Positions 23,097-34,219 of a DNA stretch of 64,000 bases are shown in pieces; positions within the stretch are counted from its first letter, which is position 1; each line of letters starts with the position of its first letter. The notes beneath the pieces were generated by a model. That model saw only the letters and a program-made list of their open reading frames with translations. It had not been told where the DNA came from and searched no databases. Source of the DNA: Lepus europaeus. Its lineage: Eukaryota > Chordata > Mammalia > Lagomorpha > Leporidae. The DNA is taken from positions 76,585,179-76,649,178 of the forward strand of contig NC_084840.1 in assembly GCF_033115175.1 (NCBI RefSeq), read 5' to 3'. The position numbers were made by a program, and so were the translations under genes.

Positions 23097-23478
23097 GCCG
23101 GCACCGTGGCTCAATAGGCTAATCCTCCGCCTTGCGGTGCAGGCACACCGGTTTCTAGTCCCGGTCGGGGCTCCGGATTCTGTCCCAGTTGCCCCTCTTC
23201 CAGGCCAGCTCTCTGCTGTGGCCAGGGAGTGCAGTGGAGGATGGCCCAAGTGCTTGGGCCCTGCACCCCATGGGAGACTAGGAGAAGCACCTGGCTCCTG
23301 CCTTCGAATCAGCGGATCAGCGCGGTGCGCCGGCTGCGGCGGCCATTAGAGGGTGAACCAACGACAAAGGAAGACCTTTCTCTCTCTCTCTCTCTCTCAC
23401 TGTCCACTCTGCCTGTCAAAAAAAGAAAGAAAAAAAAAAAATCTCTGACCTTCAAATAAATAAATTAATTAAAAAAAA
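23097..23478 (+). repeat. C-repeat SINE (CSINE3-like) with an extra CSINE2-type tail
   Basis: A CSINE3 copy ends in an A-rich run at about 23441 and is followed at once by 'ctctgaccttcaaataaat', a CSINE2-type 3' end. The duplication 'agatgatatcacag' (23083-23096, 23479-23492) encloses the whole composite. Confidence 0.88.
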
Positions 23479-23548
23479 AGATGATATCACAGATTCTATC
23501 TCTAGTGTGACTCACCTGTGATGAATATTTATTTCTTTGTTCTCGCAG

Positions 23549-23646
23549 GAGGCGTAAAGACAGACATGAATCCAGTGGGTTTTCAAGGCGACCTGACCCA
23601 GATTCTGATGAAGATGAAGATTATGAGCGGGAGAGGAGGAAAAGAA
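23549..23646 (+). CDS. RBM17: RBM17 exon 5
   Basis: Acceptor 'ttctcgcag', donor 'gtaagg'. 98 nt, residues 136-169. It encodes an acidic run (DSDEDEDYE) followed by a basic run (RERRKR). Confidence 0.96.
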
Positions 23647-24096
23647 GTAAGGCGCTGATAGAAATATTATGTTTCAAGCATGGTGTAGTCCCACTGTTTG
23701 CGTTTTATACTCAGGTTGATAAGTAGCTTATTTGACATTGGTTTAGGTGGTTTTTCTTTCTGGAATCCCAGCAATCCGCATTTGCTGCACAACAATTTAA
23801 GTTTCTACTGTGTTCTCATATATATTGTCTTTTGAACTTCTGAGTATGGCTGTATTTCTGGTCATCATTCCTGGAAGTAGAGTCAAGCACACCAATGCAT
23901 GTGAGTTACTCACACGCATGGATTTAAGGAAGCTACTTAGCTTTCCTGGGTGTTGATTGCTTTCAACTGTCAGTGAGAAAGTGGGACGACAGGAATTGGA
24001 GCTAGGTGCTTGAAGAGTCATTCCATCTCTACACTTTTATGAACAAAATTGTAATTGTTTTTGACATAAATTCTTCAAAAACCAAAATTATTTGAG
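23647..24096. other. RBM17 intron 5, unique part
   Basis: Nothing recognised between the exon and the first SINE. Confidence 0.4.
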
Positions 24097-24285
24097 AAAA
24101 AGATCCCACGTATTGATTTACTCTCCAGATGCCCCAAGGGCCTGGAATCAGGGCCAAAGGTAAGAGCCAGAAACTCAGTCCTGGGTCTTCAATGTGGGTG
24201 GCAGGAGCCCAGTCAATTGAGCCTCCCTGGGTCTGCATTAGCAGGAATCTGGAGTCAGATGGGAGCCAGGGATAAAACCCAGATA
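24097..24285 (-). repeat. Old C-repeat-like fragment, antisense
   Basis: 'ttgatttactctccagatgc', 'gccaaaggtaagagccagaa', 'gtgggtggcaggagccca'. Diverged and without clear ends. Confidence 0.55.
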
Positions 24286-24307
24286 AATTCCTCAAGATGA
24301 ATTTTTG

Positions 24308-24610
24308 TTTTGTTTTGTGTGTTTTTGTTTGTTTGTTTGTTTGTTTTTGAGAGGCAGAATTACAGAGGGGGAGACACAAGAGAAAATTTTCCATCTCCTG
24401 GTTCACTCCCCAAATGGCGAGAGCTGGGCCAATCCAAAGCCAGGAGCTTCTTCCTGATCTTTTATGTGGGTGCAGGGGCCTAAACCCTTGGGCATCTTCT
24501 ACTGCTTTCCCAGGCTATAAGTGGAGAGCTGGATCAGAAGAAGAGCAGCCGTATGGGATGCTGGTGCTGCAAGTGAAGGCTTAACCTACAAACACCACAG
24601 TGCCAGCCCC
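24308..24610 (-). repeat. C-repeat SINE, antisense
   Basis: A (GTTT)n run, then 'gagaggcagaattacagag', to 'ccacagtgccagcccc'. Flanks 'ctcaagatgaatt' / 'ctcaacatgaatt' are a slightly mutated duplication. Confidence 0.88.
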
Positions 24611-24679
24611 CTCAACATGAATTCTTAATAATTATTAGCAGTGTTCTGATGGGAATTGAGAGAATGGGGCATGCTTTAT

Positions 24680-24710
24680 TATTATTACTATTATTATTAT
24701 TATTATTTGT
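24680..24710. repeat. (ATT)n microsatellite
   Basis: 'ttattattattactattatt' and continuing ATT units. Confidence 0.85.
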
Positions 24711-24715
24711 TTTTG

Positions 24716-25010
24716 TGAAAGATTTAATTTATTTTGAGAGGTAAAGTTACAAACAGAGAAGGAGAGACAGAGAGCAAGGTCTTCTATCCAGTTGTTCAGT
24801 TCCCAAATGGCAGCAGTGGCCAGAGCTGTGCTGATCTGAAGCCAGGAACAGGAGCTTCTTTTGGGTCTCCTATGCAGATGCAGGGACCCAAGCACTTGGG
24901 CCATCTTCCACTGCTTTCCTAGGCCATAAGCAGAGAGCTGGATCAGAAGAGGAGCAACCAAGACATGAATTCATATGGAATGCTGGTGCCAAAGCACCAT
25001 GGGCCATTTT
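24716..25010 (-). repeat. C-repeat SINE, antisense
   Basis: 'gaaagatttaatttattttg' through the body to 'catatggaatgctggtgcc'. The right end merges into the next element. Confidence 0.82.
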
Positions 25011-25016
25011 TGTTTT

Positions 25017-25235
25017 TTATAGCTCTATTTTCTTTACTTGAAAGGCAGAATGAGAGAGAGAGAGATCTTTGTATCTGCTGGTTTACTCCACAAAATGGCC
25101 ACAACAGCCTGGGCTGGGCTGGGCCAAAGCCAGGAGCCAGAAGCTTGATCCAGGAGCAGCTAGGTCTCAAACCAACACCCATATTACCAACACTGCAGGC
25201 AGTAGCTTTACCCGCTGCACCACAATGCTGGCCCC
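25017..25235 (-). repeat. C-repeat SINE, antisense, internally deleted
   Basis: 'ttttctttacttgaaaggcag' to 'accacaatgctggcccc'. The middle third is missing (jump at 'cttgatccaggagcagctag'). Confidence 0.82.
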
Positions 25236-25436
25236 TTGTGTTATGTTTCATATCCATTATCTCTTTGAGCAACAGGTGTTTAATTTGTTAGCATTTTTTA
25301 TTGGTTAAATGTTTATACAGCTCATCTTTCCAGTTTATAAGTTGACTGTCCTTTTTTTAAGAACGTTATTAAAAACTTTTATTTTTTTCTTAAACGTTAT
25401 TAGGAACTGTAATGCCTCTTATAAAAAGAGCTTCTA

Positions 25437-25750
25437 GGCAGGCGCCACGGCTCACATGGCTAATCCTCTGCCTGTGGTGCCGGCACCCCAGGTTCTAGTC
25501 CCAGTCGGGGCGCCGGATTCTGTCCCGGTTGCTCTTCTTCCAGTCCAGCTCTCTGCTGTGGCCCGGGAGTGCAGTGGAGGATGGCCCAAGTGCTTGGGCC
25601 CTGTACCCGCATGGGAGACCAGGAGGAAGCACTTGGCTCCTGGCTTTCGGATTGGCACAGCAGCCATCTGGGGGGTGAACCAATGGAAAGAAGACCTTTC
25701 TCTCTGTCTCTCTCTTTCTCACTGTCTAACTCTGCCAGTCAGAAAAAAAA
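25437..25750 (+). repeat. C-repeat SINE (CSINE3-like)
   Basis: 'gcaggcgccacggctcacat' to 'aactctgccagtcag' plus A-run, flanked by 'aaaaagagcttcta' / 'aaaaagagcttcta'. Confidence 0.92.
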
Positions 25751-26032
25751 AAAAGAGCTTCTATTGACCTTGTAGCCAGTATTATATCCATGGCTATGCT
25801 AGTGTCCCCGTTACCTGCAGTTTTGCTTTCTGAGGTGTCAGCTGCACATGGTAAACCACAGTTTAGTACAATAAGATACTTTGTGAAAGGGAGAGAAACC
25901 ATATTATATATAACTTGTTATAGTATATAATTGTACTTGTCCTGTTGCATTAGTAGTTATTGTTGCTAATCTCTTAAACTTTATCATAGGAGTACATATA
26001 TTATAGGAAAAAAGATCTATAGTGTTTGATCC

Positions 26033-26286
26033 CCTTTTTTTTTTCTTAATTTGAAGGCAGAGTTACAGAGAGACAGAGAGAGAGGTCTTCCATCTGCTGG
26101 TTCACTCCCCAGTTGGCCACAATGGCCAGAGCTGCGCTGATCCAAAGCCAAGAGCCAGGAGCTTCTTCCAGGTCTCCCACATGGGTAAAGGGGCCCAAGG
26201 CCTTGGGCCATCTTCTGCTGTTCTCCCAGGCGATAGCAGAGAGCTGGATCAGAAGTGGTGCAGCTGGGACTCGAACCAGCAGCCAT
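26033..26286 (-). repeat. C-repeat SINE, antisense, head missing
   Basis: Poly-T plus 'cttaatttgaaggcagag' to 'gaaccagcagccata'. Host 'tagtgtttgat' is duplicated on both sides, so the 5' truncation dates from insertion. Confidence 0.88.
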
Positions 26287-26558
26287 ATAGTGTTTGATTC
26301 TATGTGCAGTGTTTCAGGTGTCTGGGAAATGTCTTGGGTGCATATTCCCTATGGATAAAGAGTCTACTGTACTGCTATTAACAGATAGGGTATGCTCATA
26401 TTTTAACTTGGTTAGTAGCAGATTTGCAGTAGTCACCCTGAATTTTTTATGCTGACCTTATTAGTCTGCTTTTCACAGAGTCCCATCAATAATCACCTCA
26501 GGTCTTAGTGACAAGATTAAAAAACTACCACAGGAGTAATTCAAAAGAAATATCTATG

Positions 26559-26880
26559 GGGGCCGGTGCTGTGGCGCAGTAGGCTAATCCTCTGCCTGTG
26601 GCGCCAGCATCCCATGTGGGTGCCGGTTCAAGTCCTGGCCGCCCCTCTTCCAATCCAGATCTCTGCTATGGCCTGGGAAAGCAGTCAAGGATGGCCCTAG
26701 TCCTTGGCCCCTGCACCCACTTGGGAGACTCGGAAAGCATTTTCCCGGCTCCTGGCTTCAGAGCAGTGCAGTTCCCGGCCGTTGCCACCATTTGGGGAGT
26801 GAATCAGCAGAAGGAAGACCTTTCTCTCTGTTTCTCCCTTTCTCTGTCTCTAAGTACCTTTCAAATAAATAAATAAAATC
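26559..26880 (+). repeat. C-repeat SINE
   Basis: 'gggggccggtgctgtggcgc' to 'caaataaataaataaaatc'. Confidence 0.91.
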
Positions 26881-27522
26881 TATAAAAAATTACATATGGA
26901 GACTTTCTGTGCATTTATATTTATCCTCAGTAATTTGTAACAGCCAGTCTGATTAATCACAATGCATCTATACTGAATTTAAAGTAATTACTGTTGTGAA
27001 ATATTTTAAGTTGATGCAGCATAATTTATAAACAACTTTTAAATTTTCCACTTTACTTTTCTTAATCTATACTAATATGGTAGGATATACATGTAATGAA
27101 AATTCCTTATAGCTTCTACCCATGTTCTGCCTTCAATTGTTGGATAGAAAATGGGAAAAAAACCTTACCTTTTTGGTTGATTTGTATCCCCCATTTTCCA
27201 TGCAGTAACATAAACAGGAAGGAATACTGACCGCACATGCCAGGTTCTTCAGGAGCCGGAAGGACTCGCACTTCCACATTGGTGTTCCGTTCCAGGACTA
27301 AGGATGCTGTGTAGTGGGGGACAGCTTTGGTGTGATAGGGAACTGAGTTTATTTCTTTTCTGCCAGTTTATTCATTTCTGACCATTTTCTCATCTGTAAA
27401 CTGGAAACAGTAACCTACTTCAAAGGTTTATGAAGCCCAGAGGAGGTCATGTATAAGTCTGAAGTGCGTAATTTTTCCTTGAAAATCACTTGGTAACTGC
27501 ATTCTAGGTTTTGTTGTTGTTG
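26881..27522. other. RBM17 intron 5, unique part with a MIR-like trace
   Basis: Mostly unassigned. 27370-27440 ('tctcatctgtaaactggaaac') resembles the conserved core of an antisense MIR. Confidence 0.45.
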
Positions 27523-27812
27523 TTAAGATTTATTTATTTATTTGAAGGGCACAGTTAGAGCTTCCATCCTCTGGTTCTTTCCCCACATGGCTGCAAGGAC
27601 TGGGCCAAACTGAAGCCAGGACCCAGGAGCTTCATCTGGTTCTCCCATGTGGGTCCAGGGCCTAAGCACTTGGGCCATCTGCTGCTGCTTTCCCAGACAT
27701 ATTAGCAGGGAGCTGGATTGGAAATGGAACAGCCGGGACTCGAACCAGTACTCACATGCGATGCGGTCATTGCAGTTGGTAGCCTCACCCGCTATGTCAT
27801 AGTGCCAACCCC
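27523..27812 (-). repeat. C-repeat SINE, antisense
   Basis: 'aagatttatttatttatttg' to 'cat agtgccaacccc'-type head. Flanks share 'attctgg'/'attctagg'. Confidence 0.87.
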
Positions 27813-27890
27813 AATTCTGGGGTTCCTGAATGCCTTTCTCAAAGAAACAGTTTTGTCTGTCTGGATGTTACCCATTCTCTTCATTCTTTT

Positions 27891-28165
27891 TTTAAATTTA
27901 TTTTTTTGAGAGACAGAGCTCCCAGGCCTTGGCCTACTCCCCAAATGCCCGCAACAACCTGAATTCCGGGCTGAAGCCTGGAGCCAGGATCTCAGTCCGA
28001 GTCTCCCACGTGGTGGCAGGGACCCATCACTGCTGAGCCACCACTGCTGCTTTCCGCATCAATAGGAAGCTGGAATCAGGAGCTGAGGTTTAAACCTAGG
28101 GACTCTGACATGGAATGTGGGCATCCTAACCTGCATTTTACTACTATGCTAAACACCTGACTCGT
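27891..28165 (-). repeat. Old C-repeat-like SINE, antisense
   Basis: 'aaatttatttttttgagaga', 'gggctgaagcctggagccag', 'aggaagctggaatcagga'. Diverged. Confidence 0.68.
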
Positions 28166-28374
28166 TTTCTACATTTGTAATCCTGACTTCAGATACTCAG
28201 TTATTTAGAGATGAGCAGAAAGATTGAAGTACCAGGTTTTTGCCTTTTTTCTTTTTTTTTTTTTCCTCCCCTTAAGGATATGTTGATGGAAAGAACAGAG
28301 CCTGTTAAGTCCTTGGGATCAGGCATCGGAAACATTTTTCTTCCCTCCTTTCATCTGTGTATTTGTTTTTGCAG

Positions 28375-28431
28375 GTATGGGCGGTGCTGCCATCGCCCCA
28401 CCTACGTCTCTTGTAGAGAAAGACAAAGAAT
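28375..28431 (+). CDS. RBM17: RBM17 exon 6
   Basis: Acceptor 'gtttttgcag', donor 'gtacgt'. 57 nt, residues 169-188. It reads (S)MGGAAIAPPTSLVEKDKE(L). The length is a multiple of three, so skipping it would keep the frame. Confidence 0.96.
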
Positions 28432-29552
28432 GTACGTAGAACCATTTCTTCCCCTTTTATCCTGATACAAATCGTTAACCTAATCATGAGGACTCACAGG
28501 TGGATCACTGTTTCCTGGGTTTAGAAGGAAGCAGCCTGACCCTTAAGGCTGAAGGTGGGCCAGGGCGGCTGCTGTCTTCCACCCCTGCTACTTTTAAACC
28601 TTTTCATGTCAGGATCTTTTCTTTTCTCCCACGAGCAATTTGGTTTGTTTGCTCATACATGTCATATTTGTTGTTAATTTTATTTTGGATTTCGGTTAAA
28701 ATGACAGTAAATTCATTTGTAATTTTTTTTAAACTGATAGCTGTTTTATTTATGACCTTCCGAAAAGGCAGTACTTTCTTTGGTTAATTTTTTCCCAATA
28801 GGTTGTTTCAGAGTGAATATGTGTGCCTGTTATAGTATGGTGCCCACACAATGTTTCTTGTCCCAGTGAGCTATTCCACATTTGGGGATTGGGATTGAAT
28901 TTTTCTATATCATCTAGATCATTTCCCATTGTTCTGGATTGGATCATAACTAAACTACCCCAAGAAAATGTAGCTTTCTCTAAACTGTTCATACCTGTTG
29001 CACTATTTATGTTATCTATTTAAAGGTGATTTTCAATATACCTGTTGTCTGTTAAAAACATATGACAGTATGTTACAGTTGAAACCAATCTCCAGGAATG
29101 GGGTGTAAGCATCTGGATAGCCTTAAAGCTTCCATTGGTTCTAATGTGCAGTTAGAGTTGAAACGTGGCCCCTGATATCAAAGACCTTTGTGGTCTGTAA
29201 GACTGAGGAAATAGAAAGGTTAGATAGTATCCATAGATACTATGAGAGTTAGGAGAGAGTTATATTTATTTCCTTGAAACATGCAGAAAATCTTATGAAT
29301 TCAGGCTAGAATTGTCAGTTTTAAAAGGTGAATGAAATTTCAGTAAGGTGTAAAAAAGACGTTTGATGAGATACAGACAGTAGAAGTGGTGTTAAAATTA
29401 GGAATCAGTGTTCTACATTTGTGATTTGATCACTTCTTGTGGTAAACCAGAAATGTGGTTTGAATTAATTCAAGATAAGTAATTGATACAGGTGCAATTT
29501 CAAAATTTTTTCTATGGTGTCTTGGTGAGGCTGATTTGCTCTTCTCCACCAG
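28432..29552. other. RBM17 intron 6, SINE-free
   Basis: 1.1 kb without any C-repeat. Nothing recognised. Confidence 0.45.
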
Positions 29553-29694
29553 TACCCCGAGATTTTCCTTATGAAGAAGACTCCAGACCTCGATCCCAGT
29601 CTTCCAAAGCTGCCATTCCTCCCCCAGTGTATGAAGAACAGGACAGACCGAGATCTCCAACTGGGCCTAGCAACTCTTTCCTTGCTAACATGGG
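29553..29694 (+). CDS. RBM17: RBM17 exon 7
   Basis: Acceptor 'cttctccaccag', donor 'gtaagg'. 142 nt, residues 188-235. Pro/Ser-rich linker with S222-P223, a known ERK site in SPF45, just before the G-patch. Confidence 0.97.
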
Positions 29695-31050
29695 GTAAGG
29701 ACTTTAAGTGTTATTATCTAAGAAAATGTACAAATGACTTGAGAAACAGTTTGAGGTATGGGCAGTCCCTTTCCGTAGATTCAGCTTGTTTGAAAATGGG
29801 GACATTGAGGACTACAGGGAGACACTTGGTGAGTTCAGTCGCACAGTGCCCTTCTCAAGGGATTCGTGCTCAAGGTGATATTGGTTTGTACACAACAAGT
29901 TTTGAATGTTTTAGATGTTGAGTATTATTTCTCTGGATAGGAAGTTTCTAATAGCTATTTACATTTATTATTTACATTAATTTTAATAACATTTGCACAA
30001 ATAAAATAGCATATGAATTAGCGTTAACTTGGGTTATCTCCAAAGGGTAAATAACTTTTTTTCCCTCTAATAAAATAGGTCATTTGCTTTAAGGTCATGT
30101 TTCTATACCTTTAGTCTAAAAACTGTTAGTCATTCTCACTATAATTAGGTATTTGTTTGCCAGCAAACAAAGATCAATTTAAAGGTTGACATTCAGGTGG
30201 GGCTTGTGGATTTTTTTTTCCCACCTGGCTGGATTTGGTGTATTTAGTGTGCTTTTTGGTTAAGGGAATGTTTTTTCTGGTCTGCTCTGATCATGTGAAG
30301 GGACTATCAAATGAAGCAGCATCACACTGAGGTCTTTGTTCTGTGTTGCTCACCAGGATGCTGCCTTTCATAGAGATGCTGCCAATGAGGCACTTGAGCT
30401 GCCACGCCTTTTTGGGTCTGGGGTTCATGCACACCAGGAATGTTTTGAGTTTCTAATTCTTGGTGTCTGTCTCCTGTCCTGCATGACGCTTTATGGTAGC
30501 TATGGGCCACAGGTGCATGTGAAAGTCTAGTTTCTCTGTCACACAGGGAAGTGTCAAGTGCTCTCAGTAACCAGATGCAGCTGATGCTGACCGTATTTGA
30601 CAGTGTAGATCTAGAGCTTTTCCATCATTGCTGTAAATCTTATTGGACAGTGTTTCCGTAGAATGTGTGCTGGAGACTTTTACTTTTTTTTTCTTGCTTG
30701 ATGGTAAAAATTGACATTTTGCTGACTTCCCTTTTATACAGGAATTATAACTTTAACTTAAGAAAGATGTAATGTGGTGTAATTGAAAAGATTTTAGTCT
30801 TTTTACTCCTAGATTAGCTTATTCAAATGAAAACTCTTAAATACATGAAATACGGAAACCGATCTGGTGGAAGCAGGGTTTTGTGGGTCATTTTAAGCAG
30901 CAGTGGTCATTGGGGGGCGCCCTTGAGACTCATGTGGCACCTCAAGTGTGAAAGCTGTGATGCTGTTGTAAAAACAGTGGACTAAGAATCAGGTGCTTCA
31001 TTAGTTCCACTTCTGCCATTAATACCCACAAAAATAATTTCCTTTTTCCA
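29695..31050. other. RBM17 intron 7, SINE-free part
   Basis: 1.35 kb without C-repeats. Nothing recognised. Confidence 0.45.
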
Positions 31051-31340
31051 AAATTTATTTATTTGAAAGAGTTACAAAGAGAGGGGGAGAGAGAGAGAGC
31101 TTCCATCTACTGGTTTACTCTCTAAATGGCCATAACAGAGGTGGGCCAGCCTGGAGCCAGGAGCCTCATCCAGGTTGTTCATGTGGGTGGCAGGAGCCCA
31201 TGCACTTGGGCCATATTCCACAGCTCTTCCAAGGCCATTAGCAGGAAGCGGGATGGAAAGTGAAGCAGCTGGGACTCGAACAGGCACCCATATGGGATCC
31301 CGGCATTGGAGACAGCAGGTTAACCCATTACACCAGCCCC
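31051..31340 (-). repeat. C-repeat SINE, antisense
   Basis: 'aaaatttatttatttgaaag' to 'cccattacaccagcccc'. Flanks 'aaataattt' on both sides. Confidence 0.88.
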
Positions 31341-31859
31341 AGAAATAATTTTTGAATATCATGTCTTGCTTTACTTCTGGTCAGCCATAAGGTCATCATC
31401 TGGTTCTGTGTTTCCTGTTTGTTAAGTAGGTGATTTCTAAGTGTTCATTGATTTAAAAGTCTTCCATTGGAATTCTGTGCTATATCTTTATTGTCTGAAA
31501 TTTGATGCTTATTTTTTGACAGGCTACTCTTTTCACTAAACTGTGGTCATAAACTATGTAACAGTGCAGTTCTGGGAGGACTCAAGAAGTCTGGTGTTTT
31601 CCACAGAGGTATTGGGAAGATTCTATAAGAACTAGAGATTACAGAATGTTCTGGATTGCAGTCATTAGCTTAGGATATCTGTTTCATCCTGAACATCTCC
31701 AGTTTCCCTCTAAAGACTCACTGTTAACTGTCTGTGATTTCATTGAAGCCCTAGTGGAATTTATACTTTTTCTCTGGAAGGAGATCATAGTGATATAAAA
31801 TCCAGCTTATAGTTGATGATGTCAAATGTAAGGAACATTTTCCGTTCTCCTCCTCCTAG
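31341..31859. other. RBM17 intron 7, right end
   Basis: Nothing recognised except the pyrimidine-rich tract before exon 8. Confidence 0.4.
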
Positions 31860-32011
31860 TGGCACAGTAGCACATAAGATCATGCAGAAGTACGGCTTCC
31901 GGGAAGGCCAGGGTCTGGGAAAACATGAGCAGGGACTGAGCACTGCGTTGTCAGTGGAGAAGACCAGCAAGCGGGGCGGCAAAATAATTGTGGGTGACGC
32001 GATGGAGAAGG
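31860..32011 (+). CDS. RBM17: RBM17 exon 8 (G-patch)
   Basis: Acceptor 'tcctcctcctag', donor 'gtgagt'. 152 nt, residues 235-286. It encodes nearly the whole G-patch: GTVAHKIMQKYGFREGQGLG, then KHEQGLSTAL. The Gly ladder typical of this nucleic-acid and helicase-binding module is intact. An in-frame second donor lies 12 nt downstream (see findings). Confidence 0.97.
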
Positions 32012-33045
32012 GTGAGTCTCAGGGTAAGTCTGCAAAGAGGCGGCGCTCCCTCAGCCCAGCTGGGAAGGCCGGCGGGCTGTGCTACGGTAATTCTAAATTT
32101 ATGGTGCATTTCTGCTTGGGTTTGTGAAATGGAGAGGCCCAGGCTCATCTTTATATTTTCAGAACACGGCTAACAGAAAGATGAAATCCTCTGGGAGGAA
32201 AACACAATGAGGATTAGGCAGGAAATGAACAGTCCTGAGGAAAGTTATTTCATACCTACCTTGGGCAAAGAATCTTGTCTTCTTGATAAAATAATTATGT
32301 TTTCATGGCATGAAGGACAAAGCTATATGTAGTATATTGTTATTTTATCTGTTATATCTTTCTGTTCAGTGAATCATTTCTACTTTTCCCCCTTTCTCTA
32401 GCCTTTCATTATAGATGTGGTTGATTGCTTGCTCCGTGAGATGTAAAGTTTTACAGTCTGTTGATAGATGATTTTATTTTGATTTTTACAATCTGCACTG
32501 AGAGCATATAGGAATGCGACAAATGCATAGTAGCATTTTAAGCAGGCAAATTGAGTTAATTTTTTAAATCATCTTAGCCGAGTTCCCTTTCTTAAAATAA
32601 GGAAATTTTTCTGGCAGCCCTGTTGATGTGCGGCTCAGGAGGCAGCAAGTCAGCCTGAATATAGCAAAGAACAGTAGTTATGTCAATTTGTGTGACTATC
32701 TCAAGCCTGTCAGCCATAATTAACTGCTTGATATGCTGGGCTAATGACTTTGGACTGTTGCTCGCCAGTTCTCACAATTACCTGTCATTGTGACCCATAT
32801 GCTGTGGGTGAAAGTGAAATGAGCAGATTGCAGGTAATAATGGAAGCTAAAAATTTTCAGTAATTATTATAAAAACATAAAACAGATGCCTTCATTGCAG
32901 ATGAGGCTACATTTTTTGCTTAGAAATTATAGATGCTTATTAATGATTCTAGAACATAGATAGTGAACATTGCTCTTGAAGTTAAATTGGTCATTGTAAG
33001 TAGGCCTCACTTCTGTGACATGTGCGATAATATGTTTTTACACAG
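32012..33045. other. RBM17 intron 8, SINE-free; possible conserved element
   Basis: No repeats. 32560-32900 is a repeat-free AT-rich block with homeodomain-like cores (TAATTA, TAATGAC), discussed as a finding. Confidence 0.4.
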
Positions 33046-33119
33046 ATGCATCTAAGAAGTCGGATTCAAATCCATTGACTGAAATACTTAAGTGTCCCAC
33101 TAAAGTCGTCCTACTAAGG
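33046..33119 (+). CDS. RBM17: RBM17 exon 9
   Basis: Acceptor 'tttttacacag', donor 'gtaaga'. 74 nt, residues 286-310. It holds the first strand of the UHM fold (CPTKVVLLR). Confidence 0.97.
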
Positions 33120-33610
33120 GTAAGAAGCAAAAGAAAAACACCTGGCTGCCTGCCTTAATTTTTGTGTTCCCTCATCCTAGAGCCTGACCAACATTGCTTT
33201 CACCCCGTCCCCATACCATTTACAGTTAAAGAAGACTAAAAATAATACTTTGGCAAATAATATCTTTTGGGTAGACCCTATTTAAGGCTGATTTCAGATT
33301 CCCTTTTTACTAATGTTTATGTTTCTTTGCTAAAAACAGTGTTTGAGACTACGTTGAGTGATTACTTTGAAATTGCTAGGACTTAAGCTGAGTTTATACA
33401 TTTTGGTGCTTTATAGATGCTCTTAAAACTTTTAAAAACTGAATGTATTGTTTTGGTGTTTTAAGAAATACCAACCTTTGAGTGTTTCAGGGACAGTATT
33501 TTTCGTTGTGTCTTTGGAGATTGAAAACATTTGCTGTTATGAATAAAATTCATTTATTTGTTATGTATTTGTAAATTATATTGAGCTTAAATTATTTTGT
33601 TTGCTTATAG
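33120..33610. other. RBM17 intron 9
   Basis: Short intron, no repeats, nothing else recognised. Confidence 0.4.
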
Positions 33611-33709
33611 AACATGGTTGGTGCAGGAGAGGTAGATGAAGACTTGGAAGTTGAAACCAAGGAAGAATGTGAAAAATATGGCAAAGTTGGAAAATGTGTG
33701 ATATTTGAA
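33611..33709 (+). CDS. RBM17: RBM17 exon 10
   Basis: Acceptor 'tgcttatag', donor 'gtaagt'. 99 nt, phase 0 to 0, residues 310-342. It holds the acidic helix of the UHM (VDEDLEVETKEECEKYGKV), which binds the ligand's basic residues. Confidence 0.97.
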
Positions 33710-33914
33710 GTAAGTGAGTTTTCTTTTGCTATTTATAACCCAAGTCGTAATGGGCAGTTTTCAAAACATTTTCTACAAGTCCAGGATATTGCAATAAGTA
33801 ACATATTGTCTTACTGCCAAAAGACAACAGACAGTAATTAACACTTCTCTTATTGTGACAGTTTTAAACGTGAAAACAAGAATGACGTCAAACGTGATTT
33901 GGTAGAGAAATAAA

Positions 33915-34219
33915 TTTTTTTTAGATTTATTTATTTATTTATTTATTTGCAAGGTAGAATTAAGGAGACAGAAATATCTTTCATCATCTGGTTCACTCCC
34001 CAAAATGGCCACAAGCACTGTGCCAGGCTAGAGCCAGGAGCCAGGAGCCATCCCAAGTAGGTGCCAGGGTCCCAGACTCTTGGGCTATCTTCTGCTACTT
34101 TCCTAGGCACATTAGCAGGGAACTGGATCAGAAGTGGAGCAGCCAGGATTCAAACTGGCACTCAGATGGATGCCAGCTTTTCAGGTGGTCGCTTTACCCA
34201 GTGTGCTACAATGCCGGCC
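33915..34219 (-). repeat. C-repeat SINE, antisense
   Basis: 'tagatttatttatttattta' to 'gtgctacaatgccggccc'. Confidence 0.87.

Noticed and set aside
30300-30540. Possible extra RBM17 exon in intron 7
   Set aside because: Open frames on both strands are short and no acceptor-donor pair gives a frame-preserving insert. The protein is already complete at 401 residues.
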